Origin: Amorphus sp040750475
GTDB lineage: Bacteria > Pseudomonadota > Alphaproteobacteria > Rhizobiales > Amorphaceae
Reading direction: 5' to 3'
Length of the DNA: 64,000 bases
Assembly (NCBI RefSeq): GCF_040750475.1
Contig: NZ_JABJVY010000029.1
Span: forward strand, 4,705 to 68,704
In this document: piece after piece, positions 33,540-40,460 of the stretch
Position numbering within the stretch: position 1 is the stretch's first letter
How the letters are laid out: each line of letters begins with the position of its first letter
Notes under the pieces: generated by a model
Told to the model about the DNA's origin: nothing
The model's input: only the letters and a program-made list of their open reading frames with translations
Database searches by the model: none
Made by a program: the position numbers and the translations under genes

Positions 33540-35483
33540 GTGCTGTCGTCCGTCCTGATCGCCAATCGCGGTGAAATCGCCGTTCGCGTCATCTGTACCG
33601 CCAAACGGCTCGGGCTACGCACCATTGCGGTCTATTCCGAGGCCGATCGCGATGCCTTTCACGTCAAGCTTGCCGACGAAGCGGTCGCCATCGGCCCGGC
33701 GCCGGCGGCAGGGTCCTATCTCGATGGGGAGAAGATCCTGGCGGCGGCGCGTCGGACCGGTGCCGCCTGCATCCATCCAGGCTACGGCTTCCTGTCGGAA
33801 AACGCCGCTTTCGCGGAAGCCTGTGCCGCAGCCGGCATCGTTTTCGTCGGACCGCCGCCTTCCGCGATCCGGGCAATGGGGTTGAAGGATGGTGCCAAGG
33901 CGTTGATGGAGGCGGCCGGCGTGCCGGTGGTGCCGGGCTATCACGGCGACCGCCAGGAGCCGGACTTCTTGAAACAGAAGGCCTACGAGATCGGCTATCC
34001 GGTCCTGATCAAGGCGGTCGCTGGCGGCGGCGGCAAGGGCATGCGCCGGGTCGACAAGGCGATCGGATTCGACGAGGCGCTTGCAGCCGCCAAGCGAGAA
34101 GCCCAAGCGGCTTTCGGCGACGATCGCGTCTTGATCGAGAAATATGTGCTCAATCCACGCCATGTCGAAGTTCAGGTGTTCGCCGACAGTCACGGGCGGG
34201 CGGTGTCGTTGCACGAGCGCGACTGCTCGATCCAGCGCCGGCATCAGAAGGTATTGGAGGAGGCGCCCGCCCCCGGCATGACGCCGGAGCTGCGTGCGGC
34301 CTTTGGAGAGGCGGCCGTCGCCGCGGCGGAGGCCGTCGGCTACACCGGTGCCGGCACCGTGGAGTTTATTGCCGATGCCTCCGAAGGATTGCAGGCGGAC
34401 CGCTTCTGGTTCATGGAAATGAACACCCGGCTGCAGGTGGAACATCCGGTGACGGAGGCCGTGACCGGCCAGGATCTGGTCGAATGGCAGCTTCGGGTTG
34501 CCTCGGGAGAGCCGTTGCCGGCGGGTTCCGACGAGATCGGGATCGATGGCCATGCGGTCGAAGTTCGGCTTTATGCGGAAGATCCCGACCAGGGCTTCCT
34601 GCCCTCGGTCGGGCGGCTCGATCTGCTTCGCTTCCCGCAAGGCGACGGGATCCGGGTGGACAGCGGCGTCACCGAAGGCGACAGCGTGACGGCCTTCTAC
34701 GATCCCATGATCGCCAAAATCATCGCCCATGGCCCCACCCGCGAGGCGGCGTTAGACCGGCTTGCAAAGGCGCTTGCCGAAACCGTCGTGGCCGGCCCCA
34801 AAACCAATCTTGCCTTTCTGAGAGCGCTGGTCGATCAGGCGACCGTCCGCGCCGGCCGCCACGACACCGGCTTCGTGGATACCAATGCGGCGGCGCTGGT
34901 CGGTGGAGCGGTTGCCGATCCGGCGATCGCTGAGGCTGTCGCGCTCTTGTTTTCTCCGCCCTCCGAGCCGGTTCGCGTCGATGGCTGGCAGGATCCGTGG
35001 TCGACGACCGATGGGTTCGCGGTTTCCGGCGGGGTTGGGCGCGGCGCGCGGGTGCTGGTCGACGGTGAACCCTACGACGTGCACGTGAGCTGGGGCCCCG
35101 AAGGGGTCGACGTCACGTTCGCGGACGCTCGGTCGACCGGCGCACGTGAGGGCGCGGCCGTGAAGACGGACGGCGGGGTCTATGCTCTCGAAGGGGGGCG
35201 GGCAGTGCGGGTTGCGCGCTTCGATCCGCTCGAGGCGACCCTTGCCGATCTCGCCGGTGACGATCGCATCACTGCGCCGATGCATGGCAAATTGGTGGCG
35301 GTCTATGTCGTCGAGGGCGATACGGTCGCCAAGGGGGATCGGCTGTTCACCGTCGAGGCAATGAAGATGGAGCACACGGTGGTGGCGCCCGAGGCCGGTG
35401 CGGTCGTTTCGCTCTCCGCCGGCGAGGGAGATCAGGTCGCTCAAGGCGCGCCGGTGGTGGTGATCGAGCCGGCGGAGGCGTGA
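33540..35483 (+). CDS. Acyl-CoA carboxylase alpha subunit (biotin carboxylase and biotin carrier), acetyl/propionyl/methylcrotonyl type
   Basis: A 647-residue biotin-dependent carboxylase subunit. The biotin carboxylase domain starts LIANRGEIAVRV, has the ATP-grasp glycine loop GGGGKGMR, and FMEMNTRLQVEHPVTE with the catalytic region. A central domain follows, and the C-terminal biotinyl domain carries VEAMKMEH with Lys609 as the biotin site. GTG 33540 was preferred because GGAAGGAG at 33524-33531 is 8 nt upstream; GTG 33531 gives 650 residues. It most likely pairs with the beta subunit at 25.2-26.8 kb, an MccB-type protein, and would then be MccA; acetyl- or propionyl-CoA cannot be excluded. 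Confidence 0.9.
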   Translation: MLSSVLIANRGEIAVRVICTAKRLGLRTIAVYSEADRDAFHVKLADEAVAIGPAPAAGSYLDGEKILAAARRTGAACIHPGYGFLSENAAFAEACAAAGIVFVGPPPSAIRAMGLKDGAKALMEAAGVPVVPGYHGDRQEPDFLKQKAYEIGYPVLIKAVAGGGGKGMRRVDKAIGFDEALAAAKREAQAAFGDDRVLIEKYVLNPRHVEVQVFADSHGRAVSLHERDCSIQRRHQKVLEEAPAPGMTPELRAAFGEAAVAAAEAVGYTGAGTVEFIADASEGLQADRFWFMEMNTRLQVEHPVTEAVTGQDLVEWQLRVASGEPLPAGSDEIGIDGHAVEVRLYAEDPDQGFLPSVGRLDLLRFPQGDGIRVDSGVTEGDSVTAFYDPMIAKIIAHGPTREAALDRLAKALAETVVAGPKTNLAFLRALVDQATVRAGRHDTGFVDTNAAALVGGAVADPAIAEAVALLFSPPSEPVRVDGWQDPWSTTDGFAVSGGVGRGARVLVDGEPYDVHVSWGPEGVDVTFADARSTGAREGAAVKTDGGVYALEGGRAVRVARFDPLEATLADLAGDDRITAPMHGKLVAVYVVEGDTVAKGDRLFTVEAMKMEHTVVAPEAGAVVSLSAGEGDQVAQGAPVVVIEPAEA

Positions 35484-35576
35484 ACCGGTCTCCGGTTTTC
35501 GCCCCGCGCTCTATCCCCAGATCATGAGCCGCATCGGCTTGTCGGCGGTCGCGTTCGGCGCCATTTTTCAGGTCCA

Positions 35577-36011
35577 ATGACGCTGCATCTCATCAAGTTG
35601 TGCGTCGGCGCCGAGAGCGTCGACGACCTGGCCGGTTGGATCGCCCAGCGTGTCGCCGATCGTCGTGCGGCCGGTGCGGAGGAAGTGACGCGCCACGTCA
35701 CGCGGATGACGCCGAAGCGCGGCGCGGAGATCGTCGGAACCGGCTCGCTCTACTGGGTGATCCGCGGCTTCATCCAGGCGCGCCAGCCGATTTTGCGGCT
35801 CGATCCACTGGTGGATGCCGATGGGGTGAACCGCTGTGCGATCATTTTGTCTCCAGAGCTGATCGCGACCCGACTTGCCCCACGGCGGCCGTTTCAGGGC
35901 TGGCGCTATCTGGCCGCGGAAGAGGCTCCGGCGGATCTCACGGGGGCAACCGGCGGCGACGACGTGCCGGAGGAGATGCGCCGGGAACTGGCGGAGCTCG
36001 GCCTGATCTGA
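35577..36011 (+). CDS. DUF1489 family protein
   Basis: A 144-residue protein of the alphaproteobacterial DUF1489 family, starting MTLHLIKLCVGAESVDDL and with a conserved core VTRMTPKRGAEIVGTGSLYWVIRGFIQARQ and PFQGWRYLAAEEAPADL. It has no membrane segment or known catalytic motif. It follows the carboxylase alpha gene by 93 nt and precedes the VWA gene by 113 nt. The function is unknown; it is probably a single compact domain. Confidence 0.88.
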   Translation: MTLHLIKLCVGAESVDDLAGWIAQRVADRRAAGAEEVTRHVTRMTPKRGAEIVGTGSLYWVIRGFIQARQPILRLDPLVDADGVNRCAIILSPELIATRLAPRRPFQGWRYLAAEEAPADLTGATGGDDVPEEMRRELAELGLI

Positions 36012-36124
36012 CCGGTTCCATTCTCCCCGCGGAAAAACGCGTTTGCGTCCAAAGGGCACCGGTTGCTCCAGATACGGCTGTTTTCGCCCTTTGCCTCCGT
36101 GGATCGATGCGCCATTTAAGGGAC

Positions 36125-36877
36125 GTGAGCGAGAAAGAGCGACAGACCCAGCGCCCGATGACGCGACCGTCCCACGCCGAGGAGGCGGACCGGCGTCCCG
36201 CGAAGCGCTCGAGCCGCGCGGACATCGATGCTTTTGTCACGCGCGCCCATACGCTTGCGCCGACCTCTGAGACGCGGGGCCGGCTGATGTTCGCCCTTGA
36301 CGCAACCATGAGCCGACAGCCGACCTGGGATCAGGCCTGCAAGATTCAGGCGGAGATGTTCGAGGAGACCGGCCGCATCGGCGGTCTGGACATTCAGCTT
36401 GTCTATTTCCGAGGCATCGATGAATGCCGCGCGTCGCGCTGGATCTCCGATGCCACGCGCCTGCGCGATATCATGACCAGGATCGACTGCCGCGGCGGTC
36501 TGACGCAGATCCGCAAGGTCTTGCGGCGGGCGATCGACGAGACCCGGCGCGAGCGGGTCCAGGCGGTGGTCTATGTGGGGGACTCCATGGAGGAGAATAT
36601 CGACGAACTGTGCGCCCGCGCCGGTGAACTCGGCCTCCTGAAGGTGCCGGTGTTCGTCTTCCAGGAAGGCACCAATTCGGCCGCCTCCACCGCGTTCGCG
36701 GAGATCGCGCGCCTGTCGGGCGGTGCGCATTTGACCTTCAGCACCGGTGCGGCCGATGAACTCGGTCGGCTTTTGCGGGCGGTGGCCGTCTATGCCGCGG
36801 GCGGCCGCAGGGCGTTGGCCGACATGAGCGCCCGAGGCGAAGAGGGCGCCCGTCTCTTGATCGGGAAGCTCGGATAG
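36125..36877 (+). CDS. VWA-domain protein
   Basis: A protein of about 250 residues with a von Willebrand factor A-like fold. LMFALDATMSRQPTWDQA (about residues 53-70) carries a MIDAS-like DATMS, and a second half with VVYVGDSMEENIDEL and VPVFVFQEGTNSAAS follows. The first 40 residues are charged. Starts are uncertain: GTG 36125 is used, with ATG 36107 and ATG 36158 as alternatives, and none has a well-spaced ribosome site. Its stop is immediately followed by the J-domain gene. A link to chaperone or export function is inferred only from that neighbour. Confidence 0.75.
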   Translation: MSEKERQTQRPMTRPSHAEEADRRPAKRSSRADIDAFVTRAHTLAPTSETRGRLMFALDATMSRQPTWDQACKIQAEMFEETGRIGGLDIQLVYFRGIDECRASRWISDATRLRDIMTRIDCRGGLTQIRKVLRRAIDETRRERVQAVVYVGDSMEENIDELCARAGELGLLKVPVFVFQEGTNSAASTAFAEIARLSGGAHLTFSTGAADELGRLLRAVAVYAAGGRRALADMSARGEEGARLLIGKLG

Positions 36878-37585
36878 ATGCTGTGGTTGTTGTTGGGAAC
36901 CCTCGCGCTCGGCGCCCTGGTGCTGGCGACGCGCGGCTTCGCCAACGCCGATCCGGCGGTTCTGGCGCGGCGGATCCGGATTGCCGGCGCGGTGGTGCTG
37001 CTGATCATAGCGGTCGGGCTGATGCTGCGCGGGCTGTGGCCGCTTGCCGGGCCGCTCGGCCTATTTGCGCTTTCGCTTTTGGGCTATGGCTCGATGCCGG
37101 GTCTGGGAGGCGGCTCCGCGAGCCGCTCCAAGGGCCAGTCGTCGTCCGTCAGAACCGACTATCTGAGCCTGACCCTGGACCATGACAGCGGCGAGATCGG
37201 CGGTCAGGTCCTGAAAGGCCGCTTTTCCGGCTTGCACCTGGACCAGCTTTCCGACGAGGATTTGACGACCCTGTTGTCGGAGGTCGCCGACGATCCCGAC
37301 AGCGTCGTTCTAGTCGAAGCTTATCTCGACCGCCGGGCGCCCGGTTGGCGTGAACACGTCGACCAGGACGCGGGTCCGCGGCAGAGCGGCGCGACGAGCG
37401 CGGGCATCGTTGGCGAAGAGGAGGCCTACGAGGTCCTTGGTCTTGAGCCAGGCGCCAGCGAAGCGGAAATCCGCTCCGCGCACCGCCGGCTCATGAAGGC
37501 GCTTCACCCGGACCGGGGCGGCAGCTCTTTCCTTGCGTCGAAGATCAACGCGGCCAAGGATCGGCTTCTCGGCCGGCATAGCTGA
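36878..37585 (+). CDS. Membrane-anchored J-domain protein (Tim14/Pam18-like)
   Basis: A 235-residue protein with two N-terminal hydrophobic segments (about residues 1-18 and 34-70) and a C-terminal J domain (about 180-235). HPD is at 210-212 in ALHPDRGG, followed by LASKINAAKDRLL, the pattern of bacterial relatives of mitochondrial Tim14. The middle has a short linker with GGQVLKGRFSG. It would recruit an Hsp70 to the inner membrane face. The start ATG is next to the VWA stop codon, so the two genes are coupled. The partner and client are not known. Confidence 0.85.
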   Translation: MLWLLLGTLALGALVLATRGFANADPAVLARRIRIAGAVVLLIIAVGLMLRGLWPLAGPLGLFALSLLGYGSMPGLGGGSASRSKGQSSSVRTDYLSLTLDHDSGEIGGQVLKGRFSGLHLDQLSDEDLTTLLSEVADDPDSVVLVEAYLDRRAPGWREHVDQDAGPRQSGATSAGIVGEEEAYEVLGLEPGASEAEIRSAHRRLMKALHPDRGGSSFLASKINAAKDRLLGRHS

Positions 37586-37623
37586 TACGCTTTCCATCCC
37601 CTCCAATTCCCCTCGGTCATTCC

Positions 37624-37646
37624 GCCGGCGCTTCTCCCGCGCCGGC
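37624..37646 (+). terminator. Hairpin in the convergent gap between the J-domain gene and the D,D-carboxypeptidase gene
   Basis: GCCGGCGC (37624-37631), loop TTCTCCC, GCGCCGGC (37639-37646), a perfect 8-bp GC stem in a 113-nt convergent gap. The T-rich tract is missing on both sides, so it is a candidate two-way terminator of moderate strength. Confidence 0.5.
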
Positions 37647-37698
37647 AACAGTCCATCGGCTTGCGAAGTCCAGGCGCCACCGCGCGGTGCGGCGGGGC

Positions 37699-39120
37699 TC
37701 AGGAAGACGCGTCGATCGCCCAACACGAGACTTTCCGCTTCTTGAGTTGGGAGCAGGCCGCCCAAGCTTCCGACTTGCTGTTGAAGCCGGTGAAGCGTGC
37801 GCGGTAGAGCGTGGTGCCGTCGACATCGACGGGCTCGGTGTACAGATCGCGGTTGCCCAGAACGTTGCGATTCTTGCGCTGGGCATCGAGCAGCAGCGTG
37901 CGCGCCTTGCTCTCGCTGTCGGTCGCGGCGATCTGGACGTGCCAGCCGGAGACGACGGCGGCCGACTGGGCGGCGACCTGGCTGGTTTCCTCTTCCGGTT
38001 CTTCCAGGCTGTCGACGGATCCGGCGGCGGTGGTGTGCGCGGTGCGAACGGATGCGGCGTAGGCGGCGATCAGCTCCGGCGTCAGCCGTTGTTGCGGCTC
38101 CGGCTTCGGCGGAGCGATCGGCGAGCCCGGCTGAACCGCGGCCGCCACGGCGCGGGCGGCGTCGCTGTCCTGGACACTGTCAGGCTCGGCCAGCGCGAGC
38201 GCGACCGGCATGGCAGGCCGTGGGTCCGGCACGGGCACGTTGCGGGAGATCAGCACCGGCGTGCCGCCGCGGGTCGCCTTCGGCAGGTAGGTGTTGATCA
38301 GCTCGGTCATGTGCGCGTCGCGGGTCCGGCCGGTGCGGCCGCCGAACACGGCAGCGACGATGAAGCGGCCGTCGCGCTTGACGGAGGCGAGCAGGTTGAA
38401 GCCTGACGCGCGGATGTAGCCGGTCTTGATGCCGTCGACGCCGTTCACCTTGCCCAACAACTTGTTGTGATTGCGGTGGGTATGGCCGCGGTAGGTGAAC
38501 GAGCGCGTCGAGAAGTAGCTGTAGTAGACCGGGAAATCCTGCTGGATCGCGATCCCGAGCCGGACCTGGTCGCGCGCCGTGGTGGTGTTGTTCGGGCTCT
38601 GTGGCAGGCCGTGGGCGTTATAGTAGGTGGTGTTCGACATGCCGAGCCGGCGCGCGGTGCGCGTCATGCGCTTGGCGAACGCGGCCTCGTTGCCGCCGAT
38701 CTTCTCAGCCACGGCCGTCGCCACGTCGTTTGCCGACTTGGTCACCATCGCCCGGATCGCGTCGCGTACCCGAATCGTTTGGCCAGCCTTGAAGCCGATC
38801 TTGGACGGTGCCTCGGCCGCGGCATGGGATGAGACCGGAATCGGCGTATCGAGGGAGAGGCGACCGGCGCGCAGCTCCTCGAAGACGATGTAGAGGGTCA
38901 TGATCTTGGTGAGAGACGCCGGATAGCGCTGCGCGTCAGCATGTCGCGCAAACAGCGTTTTTCCGGTTGCGCCATCGACCACCAAGGCCGCGTATTTCTC
39001 GTTCGCCTGGGCAGACGGAGCTGCCGTTGCGAGGAATGCAAAGCCGACGACGAGCGCCGCCGCGAACCTGACCAATGACCGTGCCCAGCCAGCGTTCGTC
39101 GAATTTCGCCCGCTACTCAT
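37699..39120 (-). CDS. D-alanyl-D-alanine carboxypeptidase with C-terminal SPOR domain
   Basis: A 473-residue S11-family penicillin-binding protein. A signal peptide ends near PSAQANEK (about residue 39). The three active-site motifs are SLTK (Ser69, Lys72), SAN (129-131) and KTG (232-234). A Pro-rich linker leads to a SPOR domain from about 395 onward (WHVQIAATDSESKARTLLLDA), which binds denuded septal glycan. The enzyme trims pentapeptide stems in the periplasm and is likely targeted to the division site. The SPOR fusion is common in Hyphomicrobiales. It is transcribed alone on the minus strand. Confidence 0.9.
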   Translation of the reverse strand: MSSGRNSTNAGWARSLVRFAAALVVGFAFLATAAPSAQANEKYAALVVDGATGKTLFARHADAQRYPASLTKIMTLYIVFEELRAGRLSLDTPIPVSSHAAAEAPSKIGFKAGQTIRVRDAIRAMVTKSANDVATAVAEKIGGNEAAFAKRMTRTARRLGMSNTTYYNAHGLPQSPNNTTTARDQVRLGIAIQQDFPVYYSYFSTRSFTYRGHTHRNHNKLLGKVNGVDGIKTGYIRASGFNLLASVKRDGRFIVAAVFGGRTGRTRDAHMTELINTYLPKATRGGTPVLISRNVPVPDPRPAMPVALALAEPDSVQDSDAARAVAAAVQPGSPIAPPKPEPQQRLTPELIAAYAASVRTAHTTAAGSVDSLEEPEEETSQVAAQSAAVVSGWHVQIAATDSESKARTLLLDAQRKNRNVLGNRDLYTEPVDVDGTTLYRARFTGFNSKSEAWAACSQLKKRKVSCWAIDASS

Positions 39121-39277
39121 GGAACACCCTTACTCGAAACGCGTGTTGTCGCCTCGGCCGACCACTCGTTCTGTGCAAGGTGCCGGCGCCACATCGGCGA
39201 ACGGTAGGGGCAAGCGGTTAGCGGGGCGTAAACGGAATTCACACAGTCGGTCGGATTGCTGCAACGCAGCGATCAAC

Positions 39278-39306
39278 TTGACGATGATTGTGCGGTGCGT
39301 GACACT
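39278..39306 (+). promoter_or_regulatory. Candidate phasin promoter
   Basis: TTGACG (39278-39283), preceded by C to give the alphaproteobacterial CTTGAC, then a 17-nt spacer and GACACT at 39301-39306. The -35 box is very good but the -10 box is poor. It lies 56 nt upstream of the phasin ATG. Confidence 0.35.
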
Positions 39307-39361
39307 GCGCGCACCGTCCATCCCAACCACCTGTTTCACCCGCGATATCTAAGGGGGCACA

Positions 39362-39697
39362 ATGACCAACGGGTTCGACCAGATCCAGAAAATGAATCAG
39401 CAGGGTCTCGACCATGCGATGAAGTCGTTCGGAACGGCGTCGGAGAGCTTCCAGGCGATCGCGACCGAGCTGGCCGACTATTCCAAGAAGAGCTTCGACG
39501 AGGGTACGGCTGCGTTCGAGCGGGTGGTCGGTGCGCCGAGCCCGGACAAGGCCTTGGAAGCGCAGATGAGCTATATGAAGTCGGCCTATGAGGGCATGGT
39601 CAGCGAGATGACCAAGCTCGGCGAGCTTTATGCCGGCCTCGCCAAGGACATGCAGCAGAGCACCCAGGCCGCGTTCACCGGCGTGGTGGCGAAGTAG
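39362..39697 (+). CDS. Phasin family protein
   Basis: A 111-residue amphipathic, helix-rich protein of the phasin family, beginning MTNGFDQIQKMNQQG. Long Ala/Glu/Lys/Met-rich helices dominate (SFGTASESFQAIATELADYS and MVSEMTKLGELYAGLAKDM). Phasins coat polyhydroxyalkanoate granules and affect their size; some members are also surfactant-like stress proteins. AAGGGGG lies just before the ATG. It is a single-gene unit ending in an intrinsic terminator. No PHA synthase gene is in the window, so the granule role is inferred from the family. Confidence 0.88.
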   Translation: MTNGFDQIQKMNQQGLDHAMKSFGTASESFQAIATELADYSKKSFDEGTAAFERVVGAPSPDKALEAQMSYMKSAYEGMVSEMTKLGELYAGLAKDMQQSTQAAFTGVVAK

Positions 39698-39738
39698 GCA
39701 CGCCGGTCTTTCCCGATTTTCTGGGACGCATTGACAAG

Positions 39739-39765
39739 CCCGGCGCCAGCGCGCCGGGTTTTTTG
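39739..39765 (+). terminator. Rho-independent terminator after phasin gene
   Basis: CCCGGCGC (39739-39746), loop CAGC, GCGCCGGG (39751-39758), then TTTTTT. A textbook GC stem with a U-tract, 41 nt after the phasin stop. Confidence 0.92.
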
Positions 39766-40103
39766 TTTCCGGGGACGATTGGCCCCAAAGGGACAGGGTG
39801 CATTGCGCCATTGCGCGAGCGCCTTACAATGAGGGAAGCTGCTGCTTACATCAGGTGGCGACAAACGTCGCGCCGATCAAAAGCGCGGCAGCGGTTCGCG
39901 GCCGGTCGCAAGGGCTTGGAGATGGTCTTCGCCGGACAGAAGGGACGACCAGGCGCCATGTATGCGCCGACCGCGCGCCGAATGAGAGAGACCAAAGGCC
40001 GTTCCCACCATCGCGTGACTGAGGCGCCTTGGGAGCGGTCCACAACCCGACGGGCCGGAGCTTGCTGGACCCTTTTTCACAGTGTCACGACCGATCGAGC
40101 GCC
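39766..40103 (+). other. 338-nt gap before clpS
   Basis: No gene is supported here. A promoter candidate for clpS-clpA is TTGCGC (39803-39808) and TACAAT (39825-39830), 16 nt apart. An open frame through the gap has no family features and an Arg-rich composition and was rejected. The rest is a long leader of unknown role. Confidence 0.4.
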
Positions 40104-40451
40104 ATGTGGACTCAACCGATTGTGATGACGACCGCCTCGAACGACGACGACGATCAATCCGGAACCGTGGTCGTGACCCGGACCCGGCCGAAGACGAAAC
40201 GGCCGAGCCTGTACCGGGTGTTGTTGTTGAACGACGACTACACGCCGATGGAATTCGTGGTCCACGTGCTGGAACGGTTCTTTCAGAAGAGCCGCGAAGA
40301 AGCCACCCATATCATGTTGCATGTGCACCATCACGGCGTGGGCGAGTGCGGCGTCTACACCTACGAAGTCGCGGAGACGAAAGTGACTCAGGTCATGGAC
40401 TTCGCGCGAAAGCACCAGCATCCTTTGCAGTGCGTCATGGAGAAGAAGTGA
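40104..40451 (+). CDS. clpS: ATP-dependent Clp protease adaptor ClpS
   Basis: A 115-residue ClpS, the N-end-rule adaptor that delivers substrates with N-terminal Phe, Tyr, Trp or Leu to ClpAP. The core starts at RPSLYRVLLLNDDYTPMEFVV, has the substrate-pocket residues around NDDYTPMEFVVHVLERFF, then HIMLHVHHHGVGECGVYTYEVAETK. The N-terminal 40 residues are acidic and flexible (SNDDDDQSG). ATG 40104 was used, with ATG 40125 as alternative; neither has a strong ribosome site. It is followed by clpA after 9 nt. Confidence 0.95.
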   Translation: MWTQPIVMTTASNDDDDQSGTVVVTRTRPKTKRPSLYRVLLLNDDYTPMEFVVHVLERFFQKSREEATHIMLHVHHHGVGECGVYTYEVAETKVTQVMDFARKHQHPLQCVMEKK

Positions 40452-40460
40452 GGAACCCTC

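Noticed and set aside
36048..36095. Further copy of the hairpin family before the VWA gene (CAAAGGG...CCCTTTG around GGGCACCGG)
   Set aside because: The arms pair and the core is similar, but the inner stem is missing and the loop is too long; it could be chance.
39763..40125. ORF of 120 residues between the phasin terminator and clpS
   Set aside because: No ribosome site, Arg-rich antisense-like composition, overlap with the terminator and with clpS.
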